A stretch of DNA of 64,000 nucleotides from Neonectria sp. B-13 (Eukaryota; Ascomycota; Sordariomycetes; Hypocreales; Nectriaceae), in contig NOKP01000012.1 of NCBI GenBank assembly GCA_002682825.1, positions 744,001 to 808,000 on the forward strand, in the 5' to 3' direction. Positions 63,001-64,000 of this stretch are shown here, in pieces. Under the pieces are notes generated by a model. It did not search any database. It was not told the DNA's origin and worked only from the letters and a program-made list of their open reading frames with translations. The number at the start of each line of letters is the position of its first letter. Position 1 is the first letter of the stretch. Made by a program: the position numbers and the translations under genes.

Positions 63001-64000
63001 TCATCCAAAGCAATATGCCTCACTGGCCCCGACCACTTTCGACAGACCATCCAGCCCGAAGATATCATCGGGTGAATTCCATAATTCCTTCAGCAGCTCG
63101 ATCCCCCGTGTGACGATCCCCATTGGAGGGCTAAACTCTCCAAGATTAGCCAAAAGCCGTTGCCGTTGCTCTGGGCTCCTCGCATACGATCCAACGACAA
63201 TGATTGGCCACCAGGTAGTGTTTTCCCAAGTTGTCCTCTTGATTCGATCGAGAATGTCGAGCGTCTCGTCAACGACCGGCTGTGTAGCCACAACAAGGCG
63301 GCTCTGATCATCCCGGTGGCGCAGATATGCTGAGTAGAGGAAAAGGAGGAGTGAATTCTGGATGGCGAAAGCTGAGGCGACCATAGGTGATTCATCTGAC
63401 TTCCGAGCCCTCTCCATCTCCTCCCGGACAGCCCGTTCCTCGGGCCCCTCGTAACCACCCAGACCATTAAGCCAGCTGTCAGTGTACTTGTACTGGGTCT
63501 CACATGGGTCCTGAGGTGGCTGCCAGGACGAGATGTCGTGTAGGAGCCTCTTGAATTCTACTGTGCACCCGAGATCCCGGCCCGTCGAGATTTCCAAATC
63601 CCGGGTTGAGTAGAACTTGTGGAGGGTGGGAATCATCTCGTAGAGCTCCGCAGCGCAGCCGAAATATGCCCCGAACGTCTCATAGCTCTTGAGGAGCGTG
63701 AAGCGTCCTTCATGGATTAGCCTGACCAAGTCGATCGAGTCGTTGCCGCTCTTGTCGCCGGGCCGTGGGAATCGTAGCACTGACAAGAACTGCAGGTATG
63801 CCGTGTGTTCAAGCAGGTGGGCAACCAGCTCCATCCGGTTGTTTGTGTGCTTTGACTCGAGGGCTCTGGCTACGGGGTAGACTGCGCGAAGGTGAAGCTG
63901 GAGGGTTCCGTTGAAGTTTCCGCCGAGGCACTGGTTGGAGAAGTTTCATGCGTTAGCCACAACGGGTTCCAAGGACTTCAAGATGGCAGTGTTTCCGTTA
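63001..64000 (-). pseudogene. fungal-specific transcription factor, C-terminal region, runs off the window
   Basis: The open 277-codon frame begins at an internal Met; the same frame continues upstream (LGGNFNGTLQLHLRAVYPVA) but meets TGA at 63946-63948 before NFSNQ, then opens again (AILKSLEPVVANA) to the window edge. The text (LLEHTAYLQFLSVLRFP, FGAYFGCAAELYEMIPTLH, PMVASAFAIQNSLLLFLYSA, WENTTWWPIIVVGSYAR) is that of the C-terminal regulatory domain of Zn2Cys6 proteins of the PF11951 type. The DNA-binding part would lie beyond 64000. The TGA sits where Trp is likely, as in the two relics at 33.1 and 41.6 kb. It could be pseudogenic, or the stop could be read differently if an unseen intron exists. 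Confidence 0.6.

Noticed and set aside
1..64000. tRNA, rRNA or other structured RNA genes
   Set aside because: No A/B-box pairs with a cloverleaf or other known RNA pattern were recognised; a covariance-model scan would be needed to exclude them.

Overview
The window looks like a chromosomal, probably subtelomeric or lineage-specific, segment of a filamentous ascomycete (Pezizomycotina). Genes carry 43-76 bp GT-AG introns. HET-domain, fungal patatin-like and Zn2Cys6 families are present. AT-rich blocks carry the footprint of repeat-induced point mutation (RIP): surviving C is mostly followed by T or C, CpA/TpG is scarce, and many broken genes have TAG/TGA where Gln/Trp is expected. Everything was read by eye; no search was run.

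Left part (0-25 kb): a decayed patatin-like gene, a 7 kb RIP desert holding one copy of a ~1 kb repeat and a solo-LTR-like unit, two HET-domain genes (allorecognition/incompatibility type), a RIP-killed gene of unknown family, a tiny MITE, a solo LTR, a modular secreted protein, a nuclear-encoded complex I subunit of NDUFS7/PSST type, and a C2H2 plus Zn2Cys6 transcription factor with a repeat-rich promoter.

Middle (26-31.5 kb): an AT-rich graveyard of nested copies of the same ~1 kb non-coding repeat. The copies have 12-15 bp target-site duplications and one is truncated at a single end, which is what target-primed retroposition leaves.

Right part (31.7-62.1 kb): a block of enzymes that resembles a secondary-metabolite or catabolic cluster without a core synthase in view. 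It holds an (R)-amine-transaminase-like class IV aminotransferase, an SDR, two complete P450s, a Baeyer-Villiger-type flavin monooxygenase, a membrane-anchored HSL-family hydrolase, an APC-superfamily permease, a GSA-aminomutase-like class III aminotransferase and a BBE-like FAD oxidase. Mixed in are dead tailoring genes (a Baeyer-Villiger monooxygenase, the C-terminus of a PhyH-type dioxygenase and a P450 N-terminus), two dead secreted-protein genes, LINE relics, and three related copies of a fungal transcription-factor C-terminus, each broken at a Trp-like position.

The enzymes could work together: transaminases interconvert amines and carbonyls, SDR/P450/BVMO/FAD oxidase adjust oxidation state, the hydrolase opens esters or lactones, and the permease moves an amino compound. 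The product is unknown. The complex I subunit next to a regulator is a candidate self-resistance gene if it proves to be a second copy.
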